A stretch of 64,000 nucleotides of DNA. It comes from Bacillota bacterium. GTDB lineage: Bacteria > Bacillota > UBA4882 > UBA8346. Below, in pieces: positions 54,781-62,791 of this stretch. Position 1 is the stretch's first letter, and each line of letters opens with the position of its first letter. The DNA lies in NCBI GenBank assembly GCA_023417475.1, contig JAEZFP010000048.1, positions 62,001 through 126,000 of the forward strand, given 5' to 3'. The position numbers and the translations under genes are program-made. Below the pieces are notes generated by a model. It did no database searches. It saw nothing but the letters and a program-made list of their open reading frames with translations, and had not been told where the DNA came from.

Positions 54781-54861
54781 GTGGAGATTGGCGCCACCAT
54801 TTCCATCTTTTTTCTTTATTACTACGCGCAATTTCTTCGCAATTTATCACAAAACCCTTCA

Positions 54862-55107
54862 TAAAAACATTTTCGATCTTGATAAAAATATTTTCCATCG
54901 CAATAAAAATATTTTCCATGGAGTAAATCTATTTATTGACCTGACAAAAATATTTATCCACCTCAATTAAATATTTCTTCCGCACGAAAAAACATTTATC
55001 GTGATGACAATAATATTTATTGACCTTACTTAAATATTTATCTACCTTGTAAAAACATTTATCCCCCTAGATTAATAATTTATCCCGATAAAAAAACCAT
55101 TATCCGT
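54862..55107. repeat. Degenerate 12-unit array with 21-bp period
   Basis: An A-rich then ATTT(A/T)TCC-type core recurs with its ATTT at 54869, 54890, 54911, 54931, 54952, 54973, 54994, 55015, 55036, 55057, 55078 and (as ATTA) 55099: ten steps of 21 bp and one of 20. The flanking bases vary strongly. In one plus frame the first units read as heptapeptides such as KNIFDLD and KNIFHRN; no start or ribosome site supports coding. The last unit forms an arm of the htrA terminator. Confidence 0.9.
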
Positions 55108-55123
55108 TTGAATAATGGTTTTT
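55092..55123. terminator. Terminator of htrA
   Basis: A perfect 12-bp stem, AAAAACCATTAT/ATAATGGTTTTT, with an 8-nt loop; A/T tails make it bidirectional. It follows the htrA stop by 24 bp. Confidence 0.85.
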
Positions 55124-55146
55124 GGTCTTTTAATCAACTACCCGCC

Positions 55147-56325
55147 TTACCGTTTCATCTCACCGATCTTGACGGTCGCCTGTTTGATTTTATCGCCCCG
55201 TTGATACTTGAGCTTCAGTTTGGTTCCCACCGGATATTTGGCGATGGCTTCCTTGATCGGGTCGAGTTCGGAGACTCCTTCGCCATTGACGGCGGCGATG
55301 ATATCGCCGGGCAGAATTCCCGCCTTATCGGCCGGGCTTCCTTCGAGCACCTTCATGACAAAGATGCCGTAGTCCACCGGAAGCTGATGGCGCAGCCGCG
55401 CTTCCAAAATCGCGACATTTTCGGGGGTGAAGTGGATATAAGCGATTCCCAGACCCGGCCGGGAGACATACCCTTTACTGATCAGCTGTCCGGCGACGGT
55501 TTTCACCGTATTGCTGGGAATCGTAAACCCGATTCCCTGAGACTTGGCCGCGATCGCCGTATTCAAGCCGATAATATGGCCGCTGCTGTCCAGGAGCGGT
55601 CCGCCGGAATTCCCGGGATTGATCGAAGCGTCGGTTTGAATCATATTGCGCAGCTGTTGATCTTCGCTGACCGCCACGATCCGGCCCTTGGCGCTGACCA
55701 CGCCGACCGTCACGGTGTTTTTGAGGTTTTCGGCCAACGGATTGCCGATGGCGATGGCGGTCTGGCCGACCTGCACTCGGTCGGAGTCGGCCCAAGCCGG
55801 CACCGGCAGGTTAGTGGCGTTGATCTTCAACACCGCCAGATCGGTCTGGGAGTCCAGCCCAATCACTTTGGCCGGATAGGATTTGCCGTTGGAGAGGACC
55901 ACCATAATCTTGTCGGCCATCCCGGTCAACCCGTTGATCACATGATTATTGGTTAAGATATAGCCGTCTTTTCGATAAATAACGCCCGAACCCAACCCTT
56001 GAATGTTTTTAACCTCCGGGCCGCTAAAAAAGTCAAAGTCCTGGACCAAAGTGTTGGTGGTGATCATGACCACCGCCGGACCCACCCGGTCAATCACTTC
56101 GATCGTGGCATTTTCATATTGGCTAAGCGAAACCGGTTTCGCCGCCGTCGGTATCTGCGGCGGCGCCGGATCTGCCGCAACCTGGGGTGGATTGACCAAC
56201 GCGACGCCGAGTCCGGTAAATTTCACTGCCAGAATCACCAGCAACGCTCCCATGATTCCAGCGATTAAAGCCGTTATGATAAAGGGCGCTTGCCGTTGAT
56301 GCGCGTCAAACTGAAATTGGTTCAC
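55147..56325 (-). CDS. htrA: HtrA/DegP-type serine protease
   Basis: 392 residues. One N-terminal membrane segment (about 15-40), then a Pro/Ala-rich linker, a trypsin-like domain with His in TNNHV, Asp in QTDLAVLK and Ser in GNSGGP, and a single PDZ domain (GIFVMKVLEGSPADKAGILPGD). It is anchored with the catalytic domain outside the cytoplasm and removes misfolded proteins. A GTG start is used, with GGAGG 11 nt upstream. Confidence 0.93.
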   Translation of the reverse strand: MNQFQFDAHQRQAPFIITALIAGIMGALLVILAVKFTGLGVALVNPPQVAADPAPPQIPTAAKPVSLSQYENATIEVIDRVGPAVVMITTNTLVQDFDFFSGPEVKNIQGLGSGVIYRKDGYILTNNHVINGLTGMADKIMVVLSNGKSYPAKVIGLDSQTDLAVLKINATNLPVPAWADSDRVQVGQTAIAIGNPLAENLKNTVTVGVVSAKGRIVAVSEDQQLRNMIQTDASINPGNSGGPLLDSSGHIIGLNTAIAAKSQGIGFTIPSNTVKTVAGQLISKGYVSRPGLGIAYIHFTPENVAILEARLRHQLPVDYGIFVMKVLEGSPADKAGILPGDIIAAVNGEGVSELDPIKEAIAKYPVGTKLKLKYQRGDKIKQATVKIGEMKR

Positions 56326-56439
56326 CGTTTGCCAGACCTCCTGCCAATCGTTTCGGATGACTCGTACAGCGCGGCGTTTGGAATTGACGCGTCTGCATTC
56401 GTCAAATATTATAACGATAATTCCGTTGGCAGGTTCCCC

Positions 56440-57120
56440 TCACCGGCTCAAGCGGTAGAGGTCGATCGAAAACTGTTTTCGTTCATATTCCACTGGGATT
56501 AACGCCTTGCTGACCCCCTGCGGTTCCGGCCATTCCTCCATAAACTTCCTGGCGTAATCGCGGCCGGGATCGGCCAACCAAACCGCCCCGTCCGGCTGGA
56601 GGCGCTCCAAAAAGATCTGCCGCAACGCTCCGTGCAGAGTCTTCTCATAAAGGATGTCCGCCCCGATAATCAAGTCAAACGGGCCGGCCTCCGCCGGAAA
56701 TTGCCGCCAATCGGCCAACAGTTGCGCTCCGACTGCCACCCGGTTGCGAATGCAATTGGCGGCCGTAAACTTGAGCGCCTCCGGACTGAAATCTGACTGG
56801 ACCACCCGGGCCCCGGCCAGTTTGGCGGCGATTCCCGCCAATCCGACACCGGCACCTAACTCCAACAAGGTTTTACCGGCGATCAGGTTGCGATGCTGCA
56901 ACAAATAACGGGCCAAGCCAATCGAAGAAGGCCACAGGTCCGCCCAGAACGGAATCTCATCCGGGTCGTCGACCCGGTCTAACAAATCGTCGATATTGGC
57001 GACCTTTAACAGCTCCAGCCGCCGGTCGGCAATGGTCAAATCGACCGTGACCAAACGGTATTCCGTCTCCAAAACCTGGACTGAATCGGGCCACGGCGCC
57101 AAAGTATCATGCTCAACCAA
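56440..57120 (-). CDS. METTL-type (Methyltransf_16) methyltransferase
   Basis: 226 residues. LLELGAGVGLAGIAAKLAGARV is motif I and SDFSPEALKFTAANC motif II; PFWADLWPSSIGLARYLL and FDLIIGADILYE are typical of the protein-lysine methyltransferase group including ETFB methyltransferase. It begins at a TTG 3 nt after the phosphomutase stop with GGGGG upstream, so it is the second gene of a two-gene unit. Confidence 0.8.
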   Translation of the reverse strand: MVEHDTLAPWPDSVQVLETEYRLVTVDLTIADRRLELLKVANIDDLLDRVDDPDEIPFWADLWPSSIGLARYLLQHRNLIAGKTLLELGAGVGLAGIAAKLAGARVVQSDFSPEALKFTAANCIRNRVAVGAQLLADWRQFPAEAGPFDLIIGADILYEKTLHGALRQIFLERLQPDGAVWLADPGRDYARKFMEEWPEPQGVSKALIPVEYERKQFSIDLYRLSR

Positions 57121-57123
57121 CCG

Positions 57124-58554
57124 TTAGTTCCCCCATTGCCGCAACAGTTCCTGAACCGGCTGGATCAAACCTTCCAAAGCCTGGGGCGATCCGGCTTCAA
57201 AATACACCCGAATCAACGCTTCCGTTCCCGAAGGGCGGATCAAAAACCAACTGTCGTCTTCCAGGACAAATTTAAACCCGTCGGTCGTCCGGAGCTCGCG
57301 AACCTTGAGCGAACCGACCGTTTCCGGCGGAGCCCCTTGACAACGGCTGAGGATCGCCGCCTTTTCGGCATCGGTCAGATGAATGTCCAGGCGATTGGTA
57401 TAGAACCGGCCGACCTTTTCATACAACTCGTTCAGGGTCGCCTGCAGCGGTTGCTTGGTAACGGCCATCATCTCCGCCATCAAGAGACACGCCAAGATGC
57501 CGTCCTTCTCCGGGATATGGCCGCGCACGCTTAAGCCGCCGCTCTCTTCGCCGCCGACAATCACCGGCTGGGTTCGCATCAATTCACCGATATATTTAAA
57601 ACCGACCGGCGTTTCAATGGCCGCCACTTCAAACAAAGCGCCAAGTTTATCAATCATATGGGTGGTGGCGACCGTCCGTCCGACCACGCCCCGATAACCC
57701 CGGGTCTTCACTAAATGATAAAGCAGTAACGGAATGACCTGATTCGGCGTGAGGTAGGTTCCGTCGCTGTCGACAATGCCAAAACGATCGGCGTCGCCGT
57801 CAGTGGCCAGCCCAATGGCTTTGGGGGAGTTTTTCACCCGCTCTTTCAGCTCGCCCAAGAATTTATCCTGCGGGTCCGGCATAAAACCGCCAAATAACGG
57901 ATCGCGTTGGCTATGCATCTCTTCGACCGGGCATCCGTCGAGCAACTGGGCGATAAAACCACGGCCGGTGGCATTCATCGGATCGACCACGATCCGTAAC
58001 CCCGATTCGCGAATGGCTTGGACATCGACCAGTTGCCGCAACTGTTCCAAGTATCGTTCGGTCGGGTCAACCTCCTGCAGCAAGGGATGGGCCGCCAACT
58101 TGCCCCCAGCCACCGCGTGGTCGGCCTGGACTTCCTCGGCAACCAGCGCCAAATTGGCTTCAATCGCCTGGGTAATCTCCAACGACGCCGGGCCGGCGTA
58201 CTCGGGGATAAACTTAATGCCGTTATACTCGGGCGGATTATGACTGGCGGTGAACATGACCGCGCCAAACGCGCCATAAAGTTTGACCGCGTAGGCCACG
58301 ACCGGAGTCGGGAAGTCCCGGACCCCGAAAAAAACCTTGATTCCTTCCGCCATTAACAGCCGGGCTGTCTCGCGGGCAAACAGGTCGGAAAAGAACCGGG
58401 CGTCATACCCGATGACAATTCCGCGTTCCGCACCTTGATTATCCTTGGTGTATTTGGCGATGGCTTTGACAACCCGGCGGACATTGGGGAGGTTAAACCG
58501 GTCATACATCAAATCGCGCCATCCGTCAGTTCCAAATTTAATCTGATTGGACAT
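57124..58554 (-). CDS. Phosphoglucomutase/phosphomannomutase-type phosphohexomutase
   Basis: 476 residues. The phosphoserine loop is TASHNPPEYNGIKF, the metal loop is DGDADRFG, the sugar loop is GGEESGGLS and the phosphate site is RPSGTEALIRVYFE. Interconverts hexose 1- and 6-phosphates. I chose the ATG at 58554, 8 nt after AGAGGAG. First gene of the pair with the methyltransferase. The 58555-58919 gap upstream holds nothing I can support. Confidence 0.92.
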   Translation of the reverse strand: MSNQIKFGTDGWRDLMYDRFNLPNVRRVVKAIAKYTKDNQGAERGIVIGYDARFFSDLFARETARLLMAEGIKVFFGVRDFPTPVVAYAVKLYGAFGAVMFTASHNPPEYNGIKFIPEYAGPASLEITQAIEANLALVAEEVQADHAVAGGKLAAHPLLQEVDPTERYLEQLRQLVDVQAIRESGLRIVVDPMNATGRGFIAQLLDGCPVEEMHSQRDPLFGGFMPDPQDKFLGELKERVKNSPKAIGLATDGDADRFGIVDSDGTYLTPNQVIPLLLYHLVKTRGYRGVVGRTVATTHMIDKLGALFEVAAIETPVGFKYIGELMRTQPVIVGGEESGGLSVRGHIPEKDGILACLLMAEMMAVTKQPLQATLNELYEKVGRFYTNRLDIHLTDAEKAAILSRCQGAPPETVGSLKVRELRTTDGFKFVLEDDSWFLIRPSGTEALIRVYFEAGSPQALEGLIQPVQELLRQWGN

Positions 58555-58919
58555 TGGCAGATCTCCTCTCGTTTTCAACAGTATAATACATTTCCCATCA
58601 TTGGCAAATTTTATGAAACAACGGTCAATTGATCCGCTGATCCGTTAGCGACTTTTAGCAATCGTTTGTATTCTCGCAACCGCCTTGATTTTCCTGTTGC
58701 GATGCGAGGATTTTACCTAATTCTTATGAAATAATTCCTGGATCTGGCAACAACCCCGGCTTCTTTTTGCCATTCAACAGCCGGTCTATCGAAAATAACG
58801 GACTTCCATGTTCCCAATCCTTTGGCCTGTTCATAAATTATAGTGATATCTGTCACCAGAAACAATCGGGACCAAGCAGCCGATTTGCTTTTAACTTAGA
58901 TAGGAGGTTAACGAACAAC

Positions 58920-59306
58920 ATGGGACACCGATCTGAATCCGGCAATAGTCACGATGAAAAAAGAGACTCCCTCCAGGAGAAAGTGGAGCATCCTTTTTTG
59001 CAACCTAATGATATGCTCTATTTGTCATTAACAAAACCCTTTTTAAGCCCGCGCGGCCAAAAGCTGGTCAATTTCTTTTTAAGCATGGGCGACGAAACCC
59101 ACGAATTCCCGGCGCTAGATGTTATGAATCTTGTCAAAGGTTTAAGTTCAAAGGGCAACGGCGAGCAGCCCCCGTTGGCGGATCTGTTGCCGTTATTGAT
59201 GAATTTCCTCTCCAACTCCGACTTGACTTCCAAGATTAATCCCGGATTAATCAACTCCGTCCTCTCGGCGTTTACCGGCTCCAACAATAGTAAAACTGAG
59301 GGGTAA
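58920..59306 (+). CDS. Unknown 128-residue protein
   Basis: AGGAGG lies 12 nt before the ATG. The first 25 residues are hydrophilic and the remainder helical (LYLSLTKPFLSPRGQKLVNFF; LPLLMNFLSNS). No family recognised; it could be a sporulation-associated small protein from its place near spoVT, which is only a guess. A MITE-like insertion's target duplication spans its stop codon. Confidence 0.6.
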   Translation: MGHRSESGNSHDEKRDSLQEKVEHPFLQPNDMLYLSLTKPFLSPRGQKLVNFFLSMGDETHEFPALDVMNLVKGLSSKGNGEQPPLADLLPLLMNFLSNSDLTSKINPGLINSVLSAFTGSNNSKTEG

Positions 59307-59438
59307 GTCCGAGGCCACTGAAAAACTGCTCGAAATAACATTGACCGACAATATATTGATAGCCTAAAACAAGCTACTCCCTATCTATTGTAGATCAATC
59401 TTTCAGAGCGGAGGTTTTTCAGTGGCTTGGTAAGTCCG
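59302..59438. mobile_element. 117-bp MITE-like element with 10-bp target duplication
   Basis: GGTAAGTCCG occurs at 59302-59311 and again at 59429-59438. Between them, 59312-59428, lies a 117-bp segment with inverted ends: left AGGCCACTGAAAAAC, right (complement) AAGCCACTGAAAAAC, extending with gaps to TGCTCGAAA/CCGCTCTGAAA. It encodes nothing. The structure fits a non-autonomous derivative of an insertion sequence that makes about 10-bp duplications, as IS4-type elements do. The left duplication contains the stop codon of the upstream gene. Confidence 0.8.
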
Positions 59439-59470
59439 CCTCAGTTCCTCGATTGTCATAAATACAAACT

Positions 59471-59498
59471 AAAAAGTGGTGGTTACCCCCCACTTTTT
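59471..59498. terminator. Bidirectional terminator between the unknown gene and spoVT
   Basis: AAAAAGTGG pairs perfectly with CCACTTTTT around a 10-nt loop. Confidence 0.8.
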
Positions 59499-59631
59499 CA
59501 TTTGTTGCGCTATGTCACAATTCAGATGTCAATTTTGCGACATTTTTTCTACACCCGAAACGACTGGTTAATTTTTGACGAAATCAGCGTCAGCCTAAAA
59601 GCTTTCGGTTGGCAGGTACCGCGATGCTGAC

Positions 59632-60195
59632 TTATTGCTCCATCTGTTTTGCTAAGAAACCTGCTGCAGTCTCGGCTATTTTCACTTCCAAGTCACCCAT
59701 GACTACATTCGGCTCTTTACTGGAGAGAATAACGGCTCCGATCGGATCGCCCTCGGCAATAATCGGTGCAATGACCTGAGCTGAGAATTTGCATTTGCCT
59801 TCTTCTTCTTTGACAGGACAAGCATCACAAAACTTATGCTCGCCGGGTTTGGGCATTAGAACCACTTTACGATCTTCGATCGCTTTTTCGACTGCTTTCG
59901 AGATGGGTTTATCCAGAAATTCCTTCTTCGGCGCGCCTGATACTGCAATAACCATATCCCGGTCGGCAATACAGGCAATATGCCCGGTTGATTCGTAAAG
60001 AGAGTCCGCGTATTCCTTTGCGAAATCACCTAACTCACCAATGGGAGAATATTTCTTAAGGATAACTTCCCCTTCCCGGTCTACAAAAATCTCTAACGGG
60101 TCGCCCTCTCGAATCCGCAACGTTCTACGGATCTCCTTGGGGATGACCACCCGGCCTAGATCATCGATCCGCCGTACAATTCCGGTCGCCTTCAT
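59632..60195 (-). CDS. spoVT: Stage V sporulation protein T
   Basis: 187 residues. The AbrB-type swapped-hairpin DNA-binding domain occupies residues 1-50 (GIVRRIDDLGRVVIPKEIRRTLRI), followed by a GAF-like domain (HIACIADRDMVIAVSG; HKFCDACPVKEEEGKC). It regulates late forespore genes. The ATG at 60195 has AGGAGG 9 nt upstream. A forespore-sigma-like promoter lies about 105-135 bp upstream. The gene marks the organism as a spore former. Confidence 0.93.
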   Translation of the reverse strand: MKATGIVRRIDDLGRVVIPKEIRRTLRIREGDPLEIFVDREGEVILKKYSPIGELGDFAKEYADSLYESTGHIACIADRDMVIAVSGAPKKEFLDKPISKAVEKAIEDRKVVLMPKPGEHKFCDACPVKEEEGKCKFSAQVIAPIIAEGDPIGAVILSSKEPNVVMGDLEVKIAETAAGFLAKQMEQ

Positions 60196-60298
60196 CCCCT
60201 TATCCCTCCTTTTATTCATCTTATTTTCGATTGCAGAGGACCTGCCACCCGCGTGACCCGGAGTGGACTTTCATAATGTAAGCTGGCGCTTTTATTGA

Positions 60299-60329
60299 TA
60301 GTATATAGCTAAGCCAAATGTTTTATTCA
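60299..60329 (-). promoter_or_regulatory. Sigma-G/sigma-F-like promoter of spoVT
   Basis: TGAATA and TATACTA are 18 bp apart. The sigma-G consensus is about TGAATA with CATAATA-type -10, so only one base of the -10 heptamer core differs. The 60330-60699 remainder holds no gene. Confidence 0.6.
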
Positions 60330-60699
60330 TTTTTCCACTTTACAGCAGTTTAGCCTTTGTACTATCAATTGCCGGTTTCATAAACACGCAAAAGACAGGC
60401 GAATCTTCCTCGCTGGCGTTGTGACAAGATCCGCTGATTTCGTCATGTTGAAACCTTACTTGAGCATTTTTAGCTTACCCCAAATTTTTTTATCCATACC
60501 ACAAAGATGCAGGGCAGGAGTTTTTCAAAATCTAGCCAATAATTTCTTTTAATTACACCGATCAATCCCGCCTGGAAGCGGCTTGAGGTTAAGAAGACTG
60601 GCGCAAGCGATACCTGATCCCAAATGTCGCAACAAATTACCCTAAAATGAAGTTGGGGTTTTCGATCCGTTCTTCGGGAAACAAAAACGAGGTGAGAAT

Positions 60700-62685
60700 T
60701 TGAAATTAGCATGGCCTGTCAAACTTTTATTCGCTTTCTGTTTTCTGCTTCCCTTAACCTATTGGCCCCACCATTTTGACCAATTCGCCACTTCAAAGAT
60801 GGCGTTATTTCTGTTGGCAATATTTGTTTTGCTGGTGTTTGTCATTTACTACCGGCGCGATTTGTCCGGATTCCCCCGGTCGCTAACCGGGGCCGCCTTG
60901 GTTTTTATGGCGGTCCAAATCTGGCAAACCCTGCGGCTGTCCGATCCGTTGAACGGATTATTCGGCGCCTACGGTCAGTCCGAGTCACTGCTGGTTCAAT
61001 TCGGCTTTTTAATCTTTGGTCTAGCCGCTTTCCTCCTGATCAAAGAAGCTTCCGAACTCCATGTCTTTTTAGACACCATGATCTTCGCAGCATTTATTCT
61101 CGCTGTTTTCGGCGTATTCCAATACTTTTTCGGCGATCCCATTACCCATGAGGAAGTGGCCCGGATCAAAAGTTTGCTGGGTGACCCCAATTCATTGGGC
61201 GTCTTCCTGACGATGGTGCTGCCGCTACTGCTCTGGCGGTTGCACCGGGAGCCTTCCCAGCCGATCCGTTCGATCCTGTTTGGCTGCGCTTACCTAAATA
61301 TGGCGGTTCTGGCTTTGACCTTTTCGAGAGCGGCTTGGTTGGGTCTGCTGATTGCTTTGATTTTCTGCTGGTTCCACCTGAACCGTTTCAATTTTCACAA
61401 AAAATCATTCTGGCAGCGTTGGGCAATGATCGGCGGTTCCGGCGCCATCCTCTTGATTTCTATGGCTTATTGGCCATTCTGGGTGACCCTTCCGCTACTT
61501 TTATTGTTCTTTTCGACTTCGCTGCGCGGTCGGTTATTCAGCAACCCGGAATCACTCTTCCCCGGCTTTGTGGTCATTTTGATCCTAGGATTAATCTCCG
61601 GTCAAATGCTCGCAAGCTGTAACCCGGGTTCGTTTAAAGACTATAACTTAAATTCCCGGATTCAGTCGCTTTCGACCGGCCAAGACAGCGGCCGTGGGTT
61701 AATCTGGTCAACCGCTTGGCGGGTCTTCCGCGAACACCCTGTGCTTGGACAGGGTTTAGGTACTTTTCAAGATTCCTTTCACCGTATCCAGTCCGTTAAC
61801 GCCGTCAACCACTGGGGTCCTGAGCGCGACTTACGTCAAGTCCACAATGAACTGCTGCATTACTTGGCCACCCAAGGGATCGTCGGGCTCGGTTCGTATC
61901 TGTTGCTGTTGGGACTGATGATCAAATATTCGTTGCGGAACTTCAAATCTGCCGCAACCGCTCCCGACATGGCTACAATTACTTTATCGGCATCCGCCAT
62001 CGGTTACTTAGTTTTTGTCCAGTTTGCCTATCCCTTAGTCCATTATAGCTATTTATTTTGGGTGGAAGCCGGTATGTTACTGAGCCTGGCTTTTCCTTCA
62101 GCGCGGCCTAGCCGGTCGGACCGGATCCATCCGGTCGCAGTCGGGTTGGCGCTCGTCCTTTTCATTGTTTGGGGTAGCGTCTTGCTCAATTTCACCCGAT
62201 CCGACACATACTACCAAAGAGCCTTCAAACAAGCCCGCTACCACCATTATGCCCGATCGTTGGCGGCATACCGGACGACCGTTGCCATGGCGCCTTGGAA
62301 CTATCAATACCGTTACCGTTACGTCTATACCTTAATCCGGGCCGGAGCGCGGTGCCGTAATGAAATACTCGCCCAACGCGACTATGCGCAAGCCGAACAG
62401 TTAGTCAACCAATTACGCCAACATTTTCCCAACCGCTACCAAGTGTACAGTTTGATCGGGGACTTATACTTTCAACAACGACGGTATCATCAGGCGGTCA
62501 GCGCTTACCGGAAAGCGCTGACTTATTTTCCGGTCAATTACCGAATTTATTTCCGGATCGCCCGGTCGGAAGTTTTAAACGGTAATCGCGCTGCCGGGTT
62601 GAAAACCTATGAGCAAGGCTGCCAGATAAATCGGGAGGCGATGGAGGATATGCGAGGAGTCGACCGGTTGAAGATCTTTTATTAA
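60700..62685 (+). CDS. O-antigen-ligase-like membrane protein with C-terminal TPR repeats
   Basis: 661 residues. About twelve membrane segments cover the first 440 residues, with the Wzy/WaaL-type periplasmic loop (RGLIWSTAWRVFREHPVLGQGLGTF; RQVHNELLHYLATQGIVGLGSYLLL). The last 170 residues have TPR-like helices (RYHQAVSAYRKALTYFP). A TTG start with GAGGTGA upstream. Such proteins polymerise or transfer surface glycans. A strong terminator follows. Confidence 0.82.
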   Translation: MKLAWPVKLLFAFCFLLPLTYWPHHFDQFATSKMALFLLAIFVLLVFVIYYRRDLSGFPRSLTGAALVFMAVQIWQTLRLSDPLNGLFGAYGQSESLLVQFGFLIFGLAAFLLIKEASELHVFLDTMIFAAFILAVFGVFQYFFGDPITHEEVARIKSLLGDPNSLGVFLTMVLPLLLWRLHREPSQPIRSILFGCAYLNMAVLALTFSRAAWLGLLIALIFCWFHLNRFNFHKKSFWQRWAMIGGSGAILLISMAYWPFWVTLPLLLLFFSTSLRGRLFSNPESLFPGFVVILILGLISGQMLASCNPGSFKDYNLNSRIQSLSTGQDSGRGLIWSTAWRVFREHPVLGQGLGTFQDSFHRIQSVNAVNHWGPERDLRQVHNELLHYLATQGIVGLGSYLLLLGLMIKYSLRNFKSAATAPDMATITLSASAIGYLVFVQFAYPLVHYSYLFWVEAGMLLSLAFPSARPSRSDRIHPVAVGLALVLFIVWGSVLLNFTRSDTYYQRAFKQARYHHYARSLAAYRTTVAMAPWNYQYRYRYVYTLIRAGARCRNEILAQRDYAQAEQLVNQLRQHFPNRYQVYSLIGDLYFQQRRYHQAVSAYRKALTYFPVNYRIYFRIARSEVLNGNRAAGLKTYEQGCQINREAMEDMRGVDRLKIFY

Positions 62686-62733
62686 ATTACAGTTAGATAG
62701 AAAGCTGCTCAAAATATTTTCGAAATGGCATCA

Positions 62734-62791
62734 GCATCAGAGCAAAGTTTAGCCGGGGCGCCCGGGTTACCTTCGCTCTAATGCTTTTTTT
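62734..62791 (+). terminator. Terminator of the ligase-like gene
   Basis: GCATCAGAGCAAAG pairs with CTTCGCTCTAATGC (one mismatch and one bulge) with an inner GC-rich stem CCGGGGCGCCCGGG, followed by seven T. The T run extends into the mfd stop codon. Confidence 0.8.

Noticed and set aside
54704..54970. Plus-strand frame with KNIF heptapeptides
   Set aside because: No ribosome site; 21-bp periodicity keeps the frame open by itself, and it begins inside the palindrome cluster.
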